A stretch of 64,000 nt of DNA from Pontiellaceae bacterium B12219 (GCA_029432795.1 JARNMJ010000021.1:1-64000); one strand, 5' to 3'; shown: positions 43,679 to 52,677, counted from the first letter of the stretch. Notes: generated by a model from the letters alone, not told the origin. Numbers and translations: made by a program.

Positions 43679-45907
43679 ATGGGCGAACAAATAGAAAAAC
43701 AAGGTTACGCGTTCGGAACGTTTAAAGGGGTCTTCACCCCCAGCATTCTGACCATCTTCGGGGTCATCATGTACCTGCGCTTCGGCTGGGTTCTGGGTAA
43801 TGTCGGGCTTCCGGCCACCCTCTTGATTGTCACCATTGCCACTTCCATCACCTTTTTCACAGCACTTTCCATCTCGGCCATGGCAACCAATATGAAAGTC
43901 GGCACCGGTGGAGCATATTATATTATTTCCCGATCGCTCGGCCTGGAAGCCGGCGTGGCGATCGGTCTCCCGCTGTTTTTTGCGCGCGCTTTCGGCGTCG
44001 CCTTCTATGTGGCCGGCTTCACCGAAGCCCTGATGGCCGTGGTTAATCCGCTGCCGATGCTCGACCCGGCCATTACCGCCAAAGTTCTTTCCGCCGCCAC
44101 CCTGATTGCCTTAACCGCACTGGCTTATATTTCCGCCGACCTCGCTCTGAAAGTTCAGTTCCTGATTTTTATAGCCATCGGCGCATCGCTGGTTTCCCTC
44201 TTCTTGGGCAATCCTGCAGTCGCCGATGTTGCCGTTCCGGCCGGCACCCTCATCCCGCCCAAAGCCAGTTTCTGGGTTGTCTTTGCGGTATTTTTTCCAG
44301 CAGTAACAGGAATTGAGGCCGGGCTCGGTTTATCCGGCGATCTTAAAAATCCGGCCAAATCGCTGCCGCTCGGCACACTCGCGGCGGTAGTGGTGGGCTA
44401 TGTCGTTTATATGATCCTGCCGGTCTTTATTTCCTCCAGAGTACACAATTCCGATATCCTGCTGGTGGATCTCAATATCATGAATTCCATCGCCCGCTGG
44501 GGCTCGCTGATCATCGTGGGTGTCTTCGCGGCATCACTATCCAGTGCCCTCGGTTCGCTGCTCGGCGCACCGCGTATGCTGCAGGCTCTTGCCCACGACC
44601 GAATCATCCCGCGCTTCATCGGCCGGGGATACGGCAAAGACAAAGCCGATCCGCGCATTGCCACCGCCATTTCGTTTGCCGTGGCCATGGCAGCGGTTCT
44701 TCTCGGCGATCTCAACCTGATTGCCCCGATTCTTTCCATGTTTTTCCTGACCTCCTACGGACTTCTCAACCTCTCCGCCGGATTAGAAGGCCTGATTGAA
44801 AGCCCGTCGTGGCGTCCGAAATTCAAGGTCCATTACGGTATTTCTCTGCTCGGAGCTCTTGGCTGTTTCACGGTCATGCTCATGATCGATGCCGGGGCCA
44901 CCCTCATCGCCATCACCACCATCAGCATTGTTTACTATCTGGTCAAACGGCGGCGGCTGAATTCCCATTGGGCCGATATGCGCTACGGCATTCTCACTCA
45001 GCTCGTTCGCTTCGCCATCCAGCGCCTGAATAAACTGAAACCCGATGAGCGCACCTGGCGACCGAATATTATGGCGCTGAGCGGCTCACCGAAATCGCGT
45101 TGGCATCTGGTGGAAATGGCTCATTCGCTGACCCAGCACAGCAGTGCGTTGACGGTGGCGAGTATCCTGCCGGTGGAAGACTGGTCGGCTGAAAAGGTCC
45201 AGAGTATGGAAACATCCATGCGCGATTATCTCGAAAAGCGGGAAGTCGAAGCCATGGTCAAAATCTTTCCCTCCCCCGATATGCTGTCCGGCGCCAAGGC
45301 ACTGGTTCGCGCCTATGGTTATGGCCCGCTGGTTCCGAATACCATTCTGCTGGGCGATAGCGAGGACCAGTCCAGCTTCAAGGATTTTGCAGAACTGATT
45401 CAATTGGTCTACCGCACGCAGCGCAACCTGATCATGCTGCGGGAAGGCGATATGGAACCGGCAGAAGAAGCCGTTGAAATTCATGTCTGGTGGGGCGGCA
45501 ACAAAAACAACATCGGTTTGATCCTCACTCTGGCCTATCAAATCCAGAAGAGTCCCATTTGGAAACAATCCAAACTGATTCTGAAAACCATTGTTGATAC
45601 GCCGGAAGAACACGCTGCAGCAAAAGAACGACTTAACAGTTTTATTGAAGAACAACGCATTCCGGCCGAAGCGGATGTTCTCATTAAAGATCAACCCAGC
45701 TTTTACGATATTATCCGGAAATCATCGCCCAACGCCGGCCTGGTCTTTATGGGAATGCGCCCGCCGCGAGCGGAAGAAACCTACGAGGAATACGCACAGT
45801 ATTACGGCGACTTAATGGATGCCACCAAAGGAATGCCTCCGCTGGCCTTTGTACTCGCAGCTGAAAAGATCGAGTTCCGTGAGGTCATCGGAATCAGCGG
45901 GAATTAA
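43679..45907 (+). CDS. Cation-chloride cotransporter-like (SLC12/APC) membrane carrier
   Basis: This 742-residue protein has about 12 membrane helices of the APC fold (residues about 15-425), opening with GTFKGVFTPSILTIFGVIMYLRFGW, which closely resembles eukaryotic Na-K-Cl cotransporters. A cytoplasmic C-terminal domain of about 290 residues (starting near RTWRPNIMALSGSPKSRWHLVE) is of the SLC12 type. It may move cations, chloride or amino acids; bacterial members are little studied. It converges on gmk with a four-base overlap of stops (TTAA). Confidence 0.85.
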   Translation: MGEQIEKQGYAFGTFKGVFTPSILTIFGVIMYLRFGWVLGNVGLPATLLIVTIATSITFFTALSISAMATNMKVGTGGAYYIISRSLGLEAGVAIGLPLFFARAFGVAFYVAGFTEALMAVVNPLPMLDPAITAKVLSAATLIALTALAYISADLALKVQFLIFIAIGASLVSLFLGNPAVADVAVPAGTLIPPKASFWVVFAVFFPAVTGIEAGLGLSGDLKNPAKSLPLGTLAAVVVGYVVYMILPVFISSRVHNSDILLVDLNIMNSIARWGSLIIVGVFAASLSSALGSLLGAPRMLQALAHDRIIPRFIGRGYGKDKADPRIATAISFAVAMAAVLLGDLNLIAPILSMFFLTSYGLLNLSAGLEGLIESPSWRPKFKVHYGISLLGALGCFTVMLMIDAGATLIAITTISIVYYLVKRRRLNSHWADMRYGILTQLVRFAIQRLNKLKPDERTWRPNIMALSGSPKSRWHLVEMAHSLTQHSSALTVASILPVEDWSAEKVQSMETSMRDYLEKREVEAMVKIFPSPDMLSGAKALVRAYGYGPLVPNTILLGDSEDQSSFKDFAELIQLVYRTQRNLIMLREGDMEPAEEAVEIHVWWGGNKNNIGLILTLAYQIQKSPIWKQSKLILKTIVDTPEEHAAAKERLNSFIEEQRIPAEADVLIKDQPSFYDIIRKSSPNAGLVFMGMRPPRAEETYEEYAQYYGDLMDATKGMPPLAFVLAAEKIEFREVIGISGN

Positions 45908-46551
45908 ATCATACCAAGGCTGGAGAGAATCACCGTCTTCAGTTCCTGGTAGGCCGTTTCCAGATCGTCGTTGACGATCTGAAACGTGTATTCCTTTGCC
46001 GAGGCCAGCTCATCCGAGGCATTCGCCAGACGCTTCTGAATCACCTTTTCTTCATCCGTACCGCGTCCGCGCAACCGTTTTTCAAGTTCCTCCATCGACG
46101 GCGGTGAAATAAAGATATCAGTGAATCCACGACGTACCGGATTCCGCGGATCCATACTGACCAAAGATTTGCGCAGTTGATTCACACCCTGCACATCAAT
46201 ATCCAACAGTACATGATTCCCCTCTTCCATGGCATAGACCACTGTATCCTCAAGGGTCCCGTAAAAGTTACCGTGCACTTTGGCATATTCCAGAAATTCG
46301 CCGTTTTTTATGCGCTCTTTGAATTCTTTTTTCGAAAGGAAGTAATAGTGCTGCCCGTCTTTCTCTTCGCCGCGCGGGGCACGGGTTGTGCACGAAACCG
46401 AATAGGTGATCCGGGGAAATTCATCCACTAAACGATCGCAAAGCGTGCTCTTCCCGCATCCGGATGGCGCAGAAACCACAATTAACAGCGGGCGCGACGG
46501 GCGCGGTCCCGGGGGTTCTCTTTCAATTAAATGATGTTTCGCTTCTTCCAC
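45904..46551 (-). CDS. gmk: Guanylate kinase
   Basis: Guanylate kinase converts GMP plus ATP to GDP plus ADP. The P-loop is SAPSGCGKST. The GMP-binding part follows (SVSCTTRAPRGEEKDGQHYYFLSKKEF and GEFLEYAKVHGNFYGT in pieces), then LLDIDVQGVNQLR. No ATG exists near the expected start. I chose GTG at 46551 because AGGAG (46562-46558) lies six bases before it, giving 215 residues with a short leader before the P-loop domain. A longer frame reaches into yicC but without support. It is translated right after yicC, a common pairing. Confidence 0.93.
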   Translation of the reverse strand: MEEAKHHLIEREPPGPRPSRPLLIVVSAPSGCGKSTLCDRLVDEFPRITYSVSCTTRAPRGEEKDGQHYYFLSKKEFKERIKNGEFLEYAKVHGNFYGTLEDTVVYAMEEGNHVLLDIDVQGVNQLRKSLVSMDPRNPVRRGFTDIFISPPSMEELEKRLRGRGTDEEKVIQKRLANASDELASAKEYTFQIVNDDLETAYQELKTVILSSLGMI

Positions 46552-46570
46552 GTCCAACTCCTGCACTTCG

Positions 46571-47452
46571 TTATTCAATATTCTGAACCTGCTCACGAAT
46601 TCGTTCGAGCTCGGTTTTAAACGCCACAACCGTCCGGGTGATTTCCACTTCGTTGGCTTTGGAACCAACCGTATTGATTTCCCGGAACAATTCCTGACAG
46701 AGGAAATCCAGCGTACGCCCAACCGGCTCAGTCGAACGCAACAGCTTCCGCGTCTGCGCCAGATGGCTCTTCAAACGGGTCAGCTCTTCGCTGATGTCGC
46801 AGCGATCTGCAAAAATTGCAATTTCCTTCACGATCCGTTCATCGGAAGCCAGATCGGTCAGTCCGGCGTCTTCCAAGCGTTGGAAAAGTTTTTCCCGGTA
46901 ACTGGAAACCACCCCCGGCGCCTGGGCACGAATAGATTTTGTGTACTCATCCAGCAAGCTGATGCGATCCCGTAAATCCTTTTCCAACGCTTTGCCTTCG
47001 GTGGCACGCATTTTTGCGAGTCCCTTCAGGGCCTTGGACAGCGCTTCGTCCAGCACAGAGGAAACAAGATCGAAATCCAGATCATGCTGCTCAATGCTGG
47101 TGACGCCGGAAAGCCGCGTGAGGCAATCGGCTCCGAGATCGTCAGGCAGATTCAGCTTCTGCGCGGTTGAACGAAGGTGCACCACATACTGTGCTGCCAG
47201 ATCGGCATTCAAAACCACCTGACCGAGCGAACCGTCCGCAGCTTCAACCCGCACCACTCCGGAAACGCGCCCGCGGGAAAACTGTTTGCGCACTTCGCTC
47301 TGAACCTGTGCATCCAATGTGATGAGGTTCCGTGGAAGCGTTACATTGATGTCCAGCTGCTTGCGATTAACGGAGCTGAGCTCAACCGTCACCCGAATAC
47401 CCGAAGCGGAGGCTGCGCCCTCGCCGAAACCTGTCATGCTTTTCAGTGCCAT
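46571..47452 (-). CDS. yicC: YicC-family endoribonuclease-like protein
   Basis: This 293-residue protein has the family's N-terminal signature MALKSMTGFGEG and C-terminal EPVGRTLDFLCQELFREINTVGSKANEVEI (seen in pieces). YicC proteins act on RNA, and E. coli YicC is implicated in small-RNA turnover. The pairing with gmk, 19 bases downstream, is widespread. An exact 15-bp palindrome is embedded (46871-46885; coding strand reads LFQRLED). Confidence 0.93.
   Translation of the reverse strand: MALKSMTGFGEGAASASGIRVTVELSSVNRKQLDINVTLPRNLITLDAQVQSEVRKQFSRGRVSGVVRVEAADGSLGQVVLNADLAAQYVVHLRSTAQKLNLPDDLGADCLTRLSGVTSIEQHDLDFDLVSSVLDEALSKALKGLAKMRATEGKALEKDLRDRISLLDEYTKSIRAQAPGVVSSYREKLFQRLEDAGLTDLASDERIVKEIAIFADRCDISEELTRLKSHLAQTRKLLRSTEPVGRTLDFLCQELFREINTVGSKANEVEITRTVVAFKTELERIREQVQNIE
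46871..46885. repeat. 15-bp palindrome, exact, inside yicC
   Basis: TTCCAAGCGTTGGAA; the coding strand reads F-Q-R-L-E. Confidence 0.8.
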
Positions 47453-47461
47453 AATTGTCCT

Positions 47462-47489
47462 TGAAACCTGAAACGTGAAACGTGAAACT
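47462..47489. repeat. Four-unit heptamer tandem repeat
   Basis: TGAAACC, TGAAACG, TGAAACG and TGAAACT follow one another in the divergent gap between yicC and the DUF192 gene. Confidence 0.7.
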
Positions 47490-47531
47490 TAAATTCGAAA
47501 TCGGGAAGCAGGATTTAGGATTTGGGGGAAT

Positions 47532-47876
47532 ATGTCACGCATTTTGATGAAAAGCGAAAACCGGCCCGTGCTCATCGAAACCGTACTTTTTGCGGAAAGC
47601 ACGGCTCAGCGCATGAAAGGACTGCTCGGTCGGTCGGGTCTGCCTGCAAGCTCCGGCATGCTGATACGCCCCTGCCGCAGCATTCACATGTGGTTCATGC
47701 GCTTTCCCATCGATGCCGCCTTTCTGGATGCCAACCTGAATGTGCTGAAACTGTCCCGCGGACTCAAACCCTGGCAGCTTGCCTTTGCCCCGCCCCGCAC
47801 CCACGCCGTGCTGGAAACGGCGGCCGGTGTGCTCGATCCAGTTCAGGTCGGCGATACGTTGAGACTGGACGAATAA
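47532..47876 (+). CDS. DUF192 family protein
   Basis: This 114-residue protein has the DUF192 signature: RMKGLLGRSGLPASSGMLIRPCRSIHMWFMRFPIDAAFLDANLNVL (in pieces), then LKPWQL and a late VLETAAGVLDPVQVGD. It lacks the usual signal peptide, so this version may be cytoplasmic. The fold is a small beta-barrel of unknown function. It is divergent from yicC. Confidence 0.85.
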   Translation: MSRILMKSENRPVLIETVLFAESTAQRMKGLLGRSGLPASSGMLIRPCRSIHMWFMRFPIDAAFLDANLNVLKLSRGLKPWQLAFAPPRTHAVLETAAGVLDPVQVGDTLRLDE

Positions 47877-47887
47877 CGACGCAGCCC

Positions 47888-47954
47888 TGGAGGGTCGAGT
47901 CCACCTCGACTGAACCCGCCCGAATGGAAGACCGAGAAGGAACCGGTCCCTCCA
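47888..47954. repeat. TGGAGGG-bounded hairpin element, copy 2
   Basis: It begins TGGAGGGTCGAG and ends GGTCCCTCCA, with an inner hairpin GTCGAG-TCCAC-CTCGAC. It lies between the convergent DUF192 and PEGA genes. Confidence 0.55.
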
Positions 47955-47977
47955 AAAAAAATCCAACCCCTGTAAAT

Positions 47978-48015
47978 TTCCAAGGATTGGATATTCAGCA
48001 TTCCGGAGATTGGAA
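47978..48015. repeat. Two near-copies of the 15-bp palindrome
   Basis: TTCCAAGGATTGGAT (47978-47992) and TTCCGGAGATTGGAA (48001-48015) each have one mismatch and lie directly after the PEGA gene's stop. Confidence 0.6.
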
Positions 48016-49425
48016 CTAATCCGGCACGGCCTCGCGGCTCATTTCAATCAGCCGCCGGGCTTCGCGGTTGCTTTCGTCGTCCATTGAAATGGGCTGCACA
48101 TCCCGAATATCAGCGGCCTTCGCGGTGTCATACACCCCGGGATAGCGCTCATAATAAATGTTCCCGTTTGGAAGTCTGTATTCCATCCGGCATTTAATGA
48201 TGTCGTTATCCGTAATGATTTTGGTGTCGTACACGAAGATGCGTTTCAGAATTTCGTGCCGCGTAACAATCTGATCCACCTCAATCTGAACCGAAGTCGT
48301 CAGCGAAACAAAACCTTCGCGAACCAGCTGAATCATATGATCCTGCCCGGACTTCAAGGTAATCCGTACGGGTTGCGACAACGAATCCGATCCCCCTTTA
48401 GGCTGTGTGGTGGTCAGCAATTTTCCATTCACATAAATCTGAACACTGGCCGGCTCGGTATCGATGACCAGCGTGCCGCTGTTCTTTTCCATATTGAACT
48501 CGACGCTGTCGTTAATATCGGGTTCGAGGTAAATACTTTTGGTCAGGCTTGCGTACCCATCGAGCGTGGCGGAAACCTCGTGCGGTCCCTCTTTCAGGTT
48601 CGATAAAGTGATCGGCGTTTCCCCCACCACTTTATTGTCGATTGTAATCCGGGCTCCTTCCGGTGTGGAAAGCACCGTCAGTCCAGATGGAAGCGCCACC
48701 AGCGAAGCGTCCACTTTATACGGTTTTGTGGCCTCAAACTGCATACGGATCTGATACGGCGTGTACCCGCGTTTCGAGACTTTCACATCCGCTTCACCCG
48801 CCTGTACTTCCTCAATGCGCAGCGGCGTTTGGCCGGCCAGAATACCGTTGATCCGAACCTCAGCCCCATCCGGAACAGACGTGACGTCAAGTTGTGCTGT
48901 ATTTGAAACCAGTTCCGCATACACCCGTACCGGTGTGCGGTCAGCCAGCTCCGCCTTCATCGTGCGGGGCAGCAGCTTCGGCGATTTGAATTCCAGGTTA
49001 TATTCCCCCAGCGGAAGGTCGGTCAGCAACAGCGGCGTGCTGCCTTTTGAAATTCCCTCAATCACCACATCGGCACCCTGCGGATTGGAATCCACCAGCA
49101 GCAGGCCGGTAATCGGCTTCATATTCAAGGCCACTTCCATTTCCTGCCCTTCGAGCAGACTTACGCTCTTATAGGCCCGCTCGAATCCGCTTTTGCGGAG
49201 TTCAACAATGTAGTCGCCTGCAACCAACCCGGCAATGGTCACCGGAGCCGTTCCCTGCACGGTACCGTTCACCAGCACCTCGGCCCGCTCCGGAGTGGAC
49301 TTGATGACAATGGATCCTTTTCCGGCCTGCATTTCCATGTCGCACCCGGGAAGAAAGGCCAGCGAAAGCAGTGCCAGAAGAAGAAATGCCGCGGTTCGTA
49401 TCAGTTTAAATCTTTTTCCAATCAT
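48016..49425 (-). CDS. PEGA-domain lipoprotein at the end of the pilus locus
   Basis: This 469-residue protein has a signal peptide and lipobox LPGC (Cys28). About five PEGA-type repeats of roughly 70 residues follow, each with a V-x-(I/V)-(N/D)-G-x-x-x-G-x-(A/T)-P core: VLVNGTVQGTAP, VVIEGISKGSTP, VRINGILAGQTP, ITIDNKVVGETP and a weaker IYVNGKLL. PEGA repeats are extracellular beta modules found in surface and cell-wall-binding proteins. The C-terminal 100 residues are unassigned. It is the last gene of the minus-strand pilus/FHA group. Its ATG lies inside an exact 15-bp palindrome. Confidence 0.88.
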   Translation of the reverse strand: MIGKRFKLIRTAAFLLLALLSLAFLPGCDMEMQAGKGSIVIKSTPERAEVLVNGTVQGTAPVTIAGLVAGDYIVELRKSGFERAYKSVSLLEGQEMEVALNMKPITGLLLVDSNPQGADVVIEGISKGSTPLLLTDLPLGEYNLEFKSPKLLPRTMKAELADRTPVRVYAELVSNTAQLDVTSVPDGAEVRINGILAGQTPLRIEEVQAGEADVKVSKRGYTPYQIRMQFEATKPYKVDASLVALPSGLTVLSTPEGARITIDNKVVGETPITLSNLKEGPHEVSATLDGYASLTKSIYLEPDINDSVEFNMEKNSGTLVIDTEPASVQIYVNGKLLTTTQPKGGSDSLSQPVRITLKSGQDHMIQLVREGFVSLTTSVQIEVDQIVTRHEILKRIFVYDTKIITDNDIIKCRMEYRLPNGNIYYERYPGVYDTAKAADIRDVQPISMDDESNREARRLIEMSREAVPD

Positions 49426-49430
49426 TGGAA
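49416..49430. repeat. 15-bp palindrome, exact, containing a start codon
   Basis: TTCCAATCATTGGAA; on the minus strand TTCCA-ATG-ATTGGAA holds the PEGA gene's ATG (49425-49423). Confidence 0.85.
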
Positions 49431-49431
49431 C

Positions 49432-50775
49432 TTACCTCAAATGCTGTTCAACGTTCAGGAGCTTGGCATTAATTTTTTCATACCGCGGATCGGATCGATC
49501 CGGAATCAGCTCGCTTAAAATTCGGAGATACTTCGCCGCTTCATCCCAGTTTTTCAATCGGATGGCACGGTCGGAACGGAAGAGATAATCATCATAACGC
49601 ACCGTCTGCTCAATCTGCGCCGCTTCCAGCAGTCCGCTCGCCCGATGGAATATGGCCGGTTTGGGTTCAATGGTTTCCAGATAGAGTATCGCTTCCTTAA
49701 ACTGCGTGATCGCGGTTGCCAGGTTTCCGTAGCGCACATCCCGTTCCGCATAACGCGCTTCTCCAACTTCGAAGGCATGTTCGGCCAGTTGCATCAACTC
49801 CTCCGGGTCCAGCTTCCACGTGAACGAAATTCCGAGTTCACTCACCACAAAATCTTCAATCAGCTGCGTCGTCCGCTGAATGGCGCTCGGCGGCGTCCAG
49901 TTCAATACCTGGATATGATGAAACCGATGATTCCGCTGAACCGCAATATTGTAGAGGTCGTATTGGTTGTCCGAAGTCCCGGCATAGTCTGAATCCACAT
50001 CAAAGAAACCGGCGGCTGCAATTCCGTGCGACAGCTGCTCAATGACACTCTGCGGAATTTCTTTACTTTCGATCTGATGACGATTGGTTTTCAGATCGTC
50101 GATCCGAACCGAGAAGATTCCCTTGTCATCAAGATCCACCCGATAGCGGAAAATGTTTTTCGTGGTTCCCATTACGCGCTCATAAGCAAGCGTGAGGCGT
50201 TCCTCCTGCTGCACATTGCTCACATCCGCCTTCGACAGTTCCATCAGCGAAGGGCCGACAATCATGAGCACAATCAGAAACAGCAGAATCACCGAAACCT
50301 GCATCAGACGGGCTGTCAACGAAGCCGGTTTATGCTCGGTCTTCTTATCCGGTGCACGGCGGGATTTTTTCTCACGTTTAAATCCGAGATCAATCTCTTC
50401 GGAATGTTCTTCAGCTTCCGGTTCTTTACGCTCGTGTTTTTGCGGAGCGGCCACCGGCGCAGCTGCGGGCTCCTCCTGTTCGAGCGCAATATTGATGATC
50501 CGGAATGCCGTGGCTCCCACCTCCACCAGGTCGCCTACTTTGAGCTGATATTCGTCCACGGGTTCTCCGCCTACCGTCGTTTTTTCGCCGGCACCGAAGT
50601 CGGTCACCCAGAGGAAGCCGTCGGACTTAAAGAAAAAGCGTCCGTGAAAAAGCATCACAGCCGGATCGTCTAAAACGAGATCGTTTGCGGGAGAGCGGCC
50701 GAATTTCATGCCGGCGGCAGGAACATCAACCTCTTTCCCGACTTCGCTTCCTTGTTCTATAATTAAATGAGACAT
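49432..50775 (-). CDS. Membrane-anchored FHA-domain protein
   Basis: This 447-residue protein has an N-terminal FHA domain (residues 1-95; MKFGRSPANDLVLDDPAVMLFHGRFFF), which binds phosphothreonine peptides. A charged linker rich in Lys/Glu follows, then one membrane helix (about 160-180; VILLFLIVLMIVG) and an extracytoplasmic half with tetratricopeptide-like helical segments (AEHAFEVGEARYAERDVRYGNLATAITQFKEAILYLETI in pieces). It lies between TadC and the PEGA protein and six bases before the latter, so it probably works with the pilus machine. No kinase gene is in the window. Confidence 0.82.
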   Translation of the reverse strand: MSHLIIEQGSEVGKEVDVPAAGMKFGRSPANDLVLDDPAVMLFHGRFFFKSDGFLWVTDFGAGEKTTVGGEPVDEYQLKVGDLVEVGATAFRIINIALEQEEPAAAPVAAPQKHERKEPEAEEHSEEIDLGFKREKKSRRAPDKKTEHKPASLTARLMQVSVILLFLIVLMIVGPSLMELSKADVSNVQQEERLTLAYERVMGTTKNIFRYRVDLDDKGIFSVRIDDLKTNRHQIESKEIPQSVIEQLSHGIAAAGFFDVDSDYAGTSDNQYDLYNIAVQRNHRFHHIQVLNWTPPSAIQRTTQLIEDFVVSELGISFTWKLDPEELMQLAEHAFEVGEARYAERDVRYGNLATAITQFKEAILYLETIEPKPAIFHRASGLLEAAQIEQTVRYDDYLFRSDRAIRLKNWDEAAKYLRILSELIPDRSDPRYEKINAKLLNVEQHLR

Positions 50776-50787
50776 GTGTTACTTTCC

Positions 50788-50856
50788 GTTATTAGTTATC
50801 TGTTATTCGTTATCCGGGCCTTTTTGCCTGATAACCAATAACCCTTAACGATTAAC
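50788..50856. repeat. Heptamer array folding into a long hairpin
   Basis: Four direct heptamers (GTTATTA, GTTATCT, GTTATTC, GTTATCC; 50788-50815) face three related inverse units (GATAACC, AATAACC, CTTAACG; 50830-50850) and a partial fourth. GTTATTCGTTATC pairs with GATAACCAATAAC around a CCGGGCCTTTTTGCCT-type loop. It fills nearly all of the tadC-FHA gap. Confidence 0.65.
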
Positions 50857-50864
50857 TCCAAATT

Positions 50865-51794
50865 CTAAAATCCCCCGCGAATGGCCATCTGCAGAATCAC
50901 CGGCCCGAGCAGAATTAAAAAGACCGACGGGAAAATGAAGGCAATCAGCGGGAACAGCATTTTAACCGGTGCTTCATTGCCCAGTTTTTCCGCTCGTTGG
51001 AACCGTTTCACCCGAATCTGATCCGACTGAATCCGCAGTGCGGTTCCAATGCCGGTGCCCAGCTCATCGGCCTGCACCAATGCATTGGTAACCGAACGAA
51101 TATCTGAATGGTCGATACGATCAGCAAAGTTCTGCAATGCCACCTTTCTGGAACGGCCCACCTGAATTTCACGGAAAACCCGGATCAGCTCTTCGCTCAA
51201 CGGATCAATTTTACGATATTGAATGATACGACTGATTCCGGTCATGAAATCGAGGCCGGATTCAACGGAGAGTGTCAGCAGATCGAGTACAAACGGGAGC
51301 GCACGCTCGATGCTTTTGTGCCGTTTTGCAACCGAGGCCTTCAACCAGACATCCGGATAAAATCCCAATAGAATCAACAGCAGCAGATACAGCATATACT
51401 GCCGGGCTTCGAGCGCAGCGCCAATGCCCGACGGCATGCTGTCGAACGAAAAGCGCAACAGTAAACACAGCGCAAGCCCCAGTCCCAACGGCATCATCGC
51501 ACGCAATGCAATCACTTCATGGGCTTCGATCAGCCCTTCATATCCCCCCGAAACCAGCTTTTTGGAAATTCGCTGACGGCTCTCCTCCAGCGATTTATTT
51601 TCTGTAATAAAAGCCGGAACCACACTGCAGAACGGAAGAACTAAACGGATAAGCAGCGGCAGACTTCGTTCCTGCCGGCGGCCATCGGCCAGCGTGATAT
51701 AGGTTACATGCTGCGCCGTGCGGACAATCTGCCAGGCAATCGCCAAGGCCGCCACGAGGAACATTAAACTAATGATGTAGATTTCTTTAGTCAT
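50865..51794 (-). CDS. tadC: Tad pilus inner-membrane protein TadC
   Basis: This 309-residue protein carries the type II secretion F domain in its second half (residues about 165-295; LPFVLDLLTLSVESGLDFMTGISRI, EIQVGRSRKVALQNFADR, LVQADELGTGIGTALRIQSDQIR). Membrane helices lie near both ends. With TadB it forms the inner-membrane platform on which the ATPase drives Flp pilus assembly. It starts five bases after tadB ends. Confidence 0.92.
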   Translation of the reverse strand: MTKEIYIISLMFLVAALAIAWQIVRTAQHVTYITLADGRRQERSLPLLIRLVLPFCSVVPAFITENKSLEESRQRISKKLVSGGYEGLIEAHEVIALRAMMPLGLGLALCLLLRFSFDSMPSGIGAALEARQYMLYLLLLILLGFYPDVWLKASVAKRHKSIERALPFVLDLLTLSVESGLDFMTGISRIIQYRKIDPLSEELIRVFREIQVGRSRKVALQNFADRIDHSDIRSVTNALVQADELGTGIGTALRIQSDQIRVKRFQRAEKLGNEAPVKMLFPLIAFIFPSVFLILLGPVILQMAIRGGF

Positions 51795-51799
51795 ACCGC

Positions 51800-52675
51800 C
51801 TACACATCAATGTTTACAATTTTACGAATAACAACCATGCCGAGGGCCACCATAACAATCACCATTCCGATAATGATCATTCCGATATATGACTGAAAAA
51901 AGGCGGTCATCATGCCCGGATCCAGCAGATAAATGGCAAAGCCGAGCACAAACGGCATGGCTCCCACCACATTACCCTGAATTTTTCCCTGCGCGGTCAT
52001 CGATTTAATTTTGCCTTCGATGCGCCGCCGTTCCCGAATTGTTTCCGCAATGCGGTCGAACACTTCGGTCAGATTACCGCCGGTCTGCCGCGCAATCTCA
52101 ACCGACTGAATCATCAGCGTAAGATCTTCGCTGCCAACCCGGCGGTCCATATCCGCCATCGCATCTTCAAATGTCATCCCGACCCGGATCTGCTGCTGGA
52201 ACATGCCGAATTCCTGTGAGATGGGGTTTTCGCGTTCCATCACAATGGCTTCGATGGCCTGCTGAATGCTGAATCCCGCTTTAAGCGCATTGCTCATTCC
52301 GGTCAGAGCATTCACGAGCTGCGAATTAAACCGTTCCAGTCTTCGGATACGCAGCACTTTGAGAATCAGACGCGGGAAGAAAAGGGCCAGCATACCGCCG
52401 ATGCCGCCAACCAGCGCACCACTCAGCATGGTGATCGGCGAATCAAAACTGCCGGCAGAGAAAAAGAGCAGAAAGAACACAATCACGGCGATCAACCGGG
52501 AAATATTGAGCATCTGCTTCGGCGAAATGAACAGGAACAGATCCTCGAACTGGCGGGCGGTGTCCGAAGTGTACTCGCTCGCGTAGCTCTCTTCTGCTTC
52601 GCGCAGCGCACGCAGGACCACATAGCCCATAAGCATAGCGCACAACGCAAACAGAGATGGAACCAGCCAGAACAT
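51800..52675 (-). CDS. tadB: Tad pilus inner-membrane protein TadB
   Basis: This 291-residue paralogue of TadC has a type II secretion F domain (residues about 115-245; LVNALTGMSNALKAGFSIQQAIEAI, MDRRVGSEDLTLMIQSVEIARQTGGNLTEVFDRIA). Helices lie at the N-terminus and after the domain. I chose ATG 52675 (MFWLVPSLFALCAML) because GGAG lies just upstream and it follows the tadA stop; a GTG at 52687 would overlap tadA. Confidence 0.92.
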   Translation of the reverse strand: MFWLVPSLFALCAMLMGYVVLRALREAEESYASEYTSDTARQFEDLFLFISPKQMLNISRLIAVIVFFLLFFSAGSFDSPITMLSGALVGGIGGMLALFFPRLILKVLRIRRLERFNSQLVNALTGMSNALKAGFSIQQAIEAIVMERENPISQEFGMFQQQIRVGMTFEDAMADMDRRVGSEDLTLMIQSVEIARQTGGNLTEVFDRIAETIRERRRIEGKIKSMTAQGKIQGNVVGAMPFVLGFAIYLLDPGMMTAFFQSYIGMIIIGMVIVMVALGMVVIRKIVNIDV

Positions 52676-52677
52676 AC

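Noticed and set aside
46552-46722. N-terminal extension of gmk reaching into yicC
   Set aside because: The extra residues come from the yicC coding region in another frame and match no kinase sequence; GTG 46551 has a good ribosome-binding site.
47462-50856. Heptamer arrays as a CRISPR array
   Set aside because: Units are seven bases with no spacers, and no cas genes are present; the PaaX protein is only a distant structural relative of Cas2.
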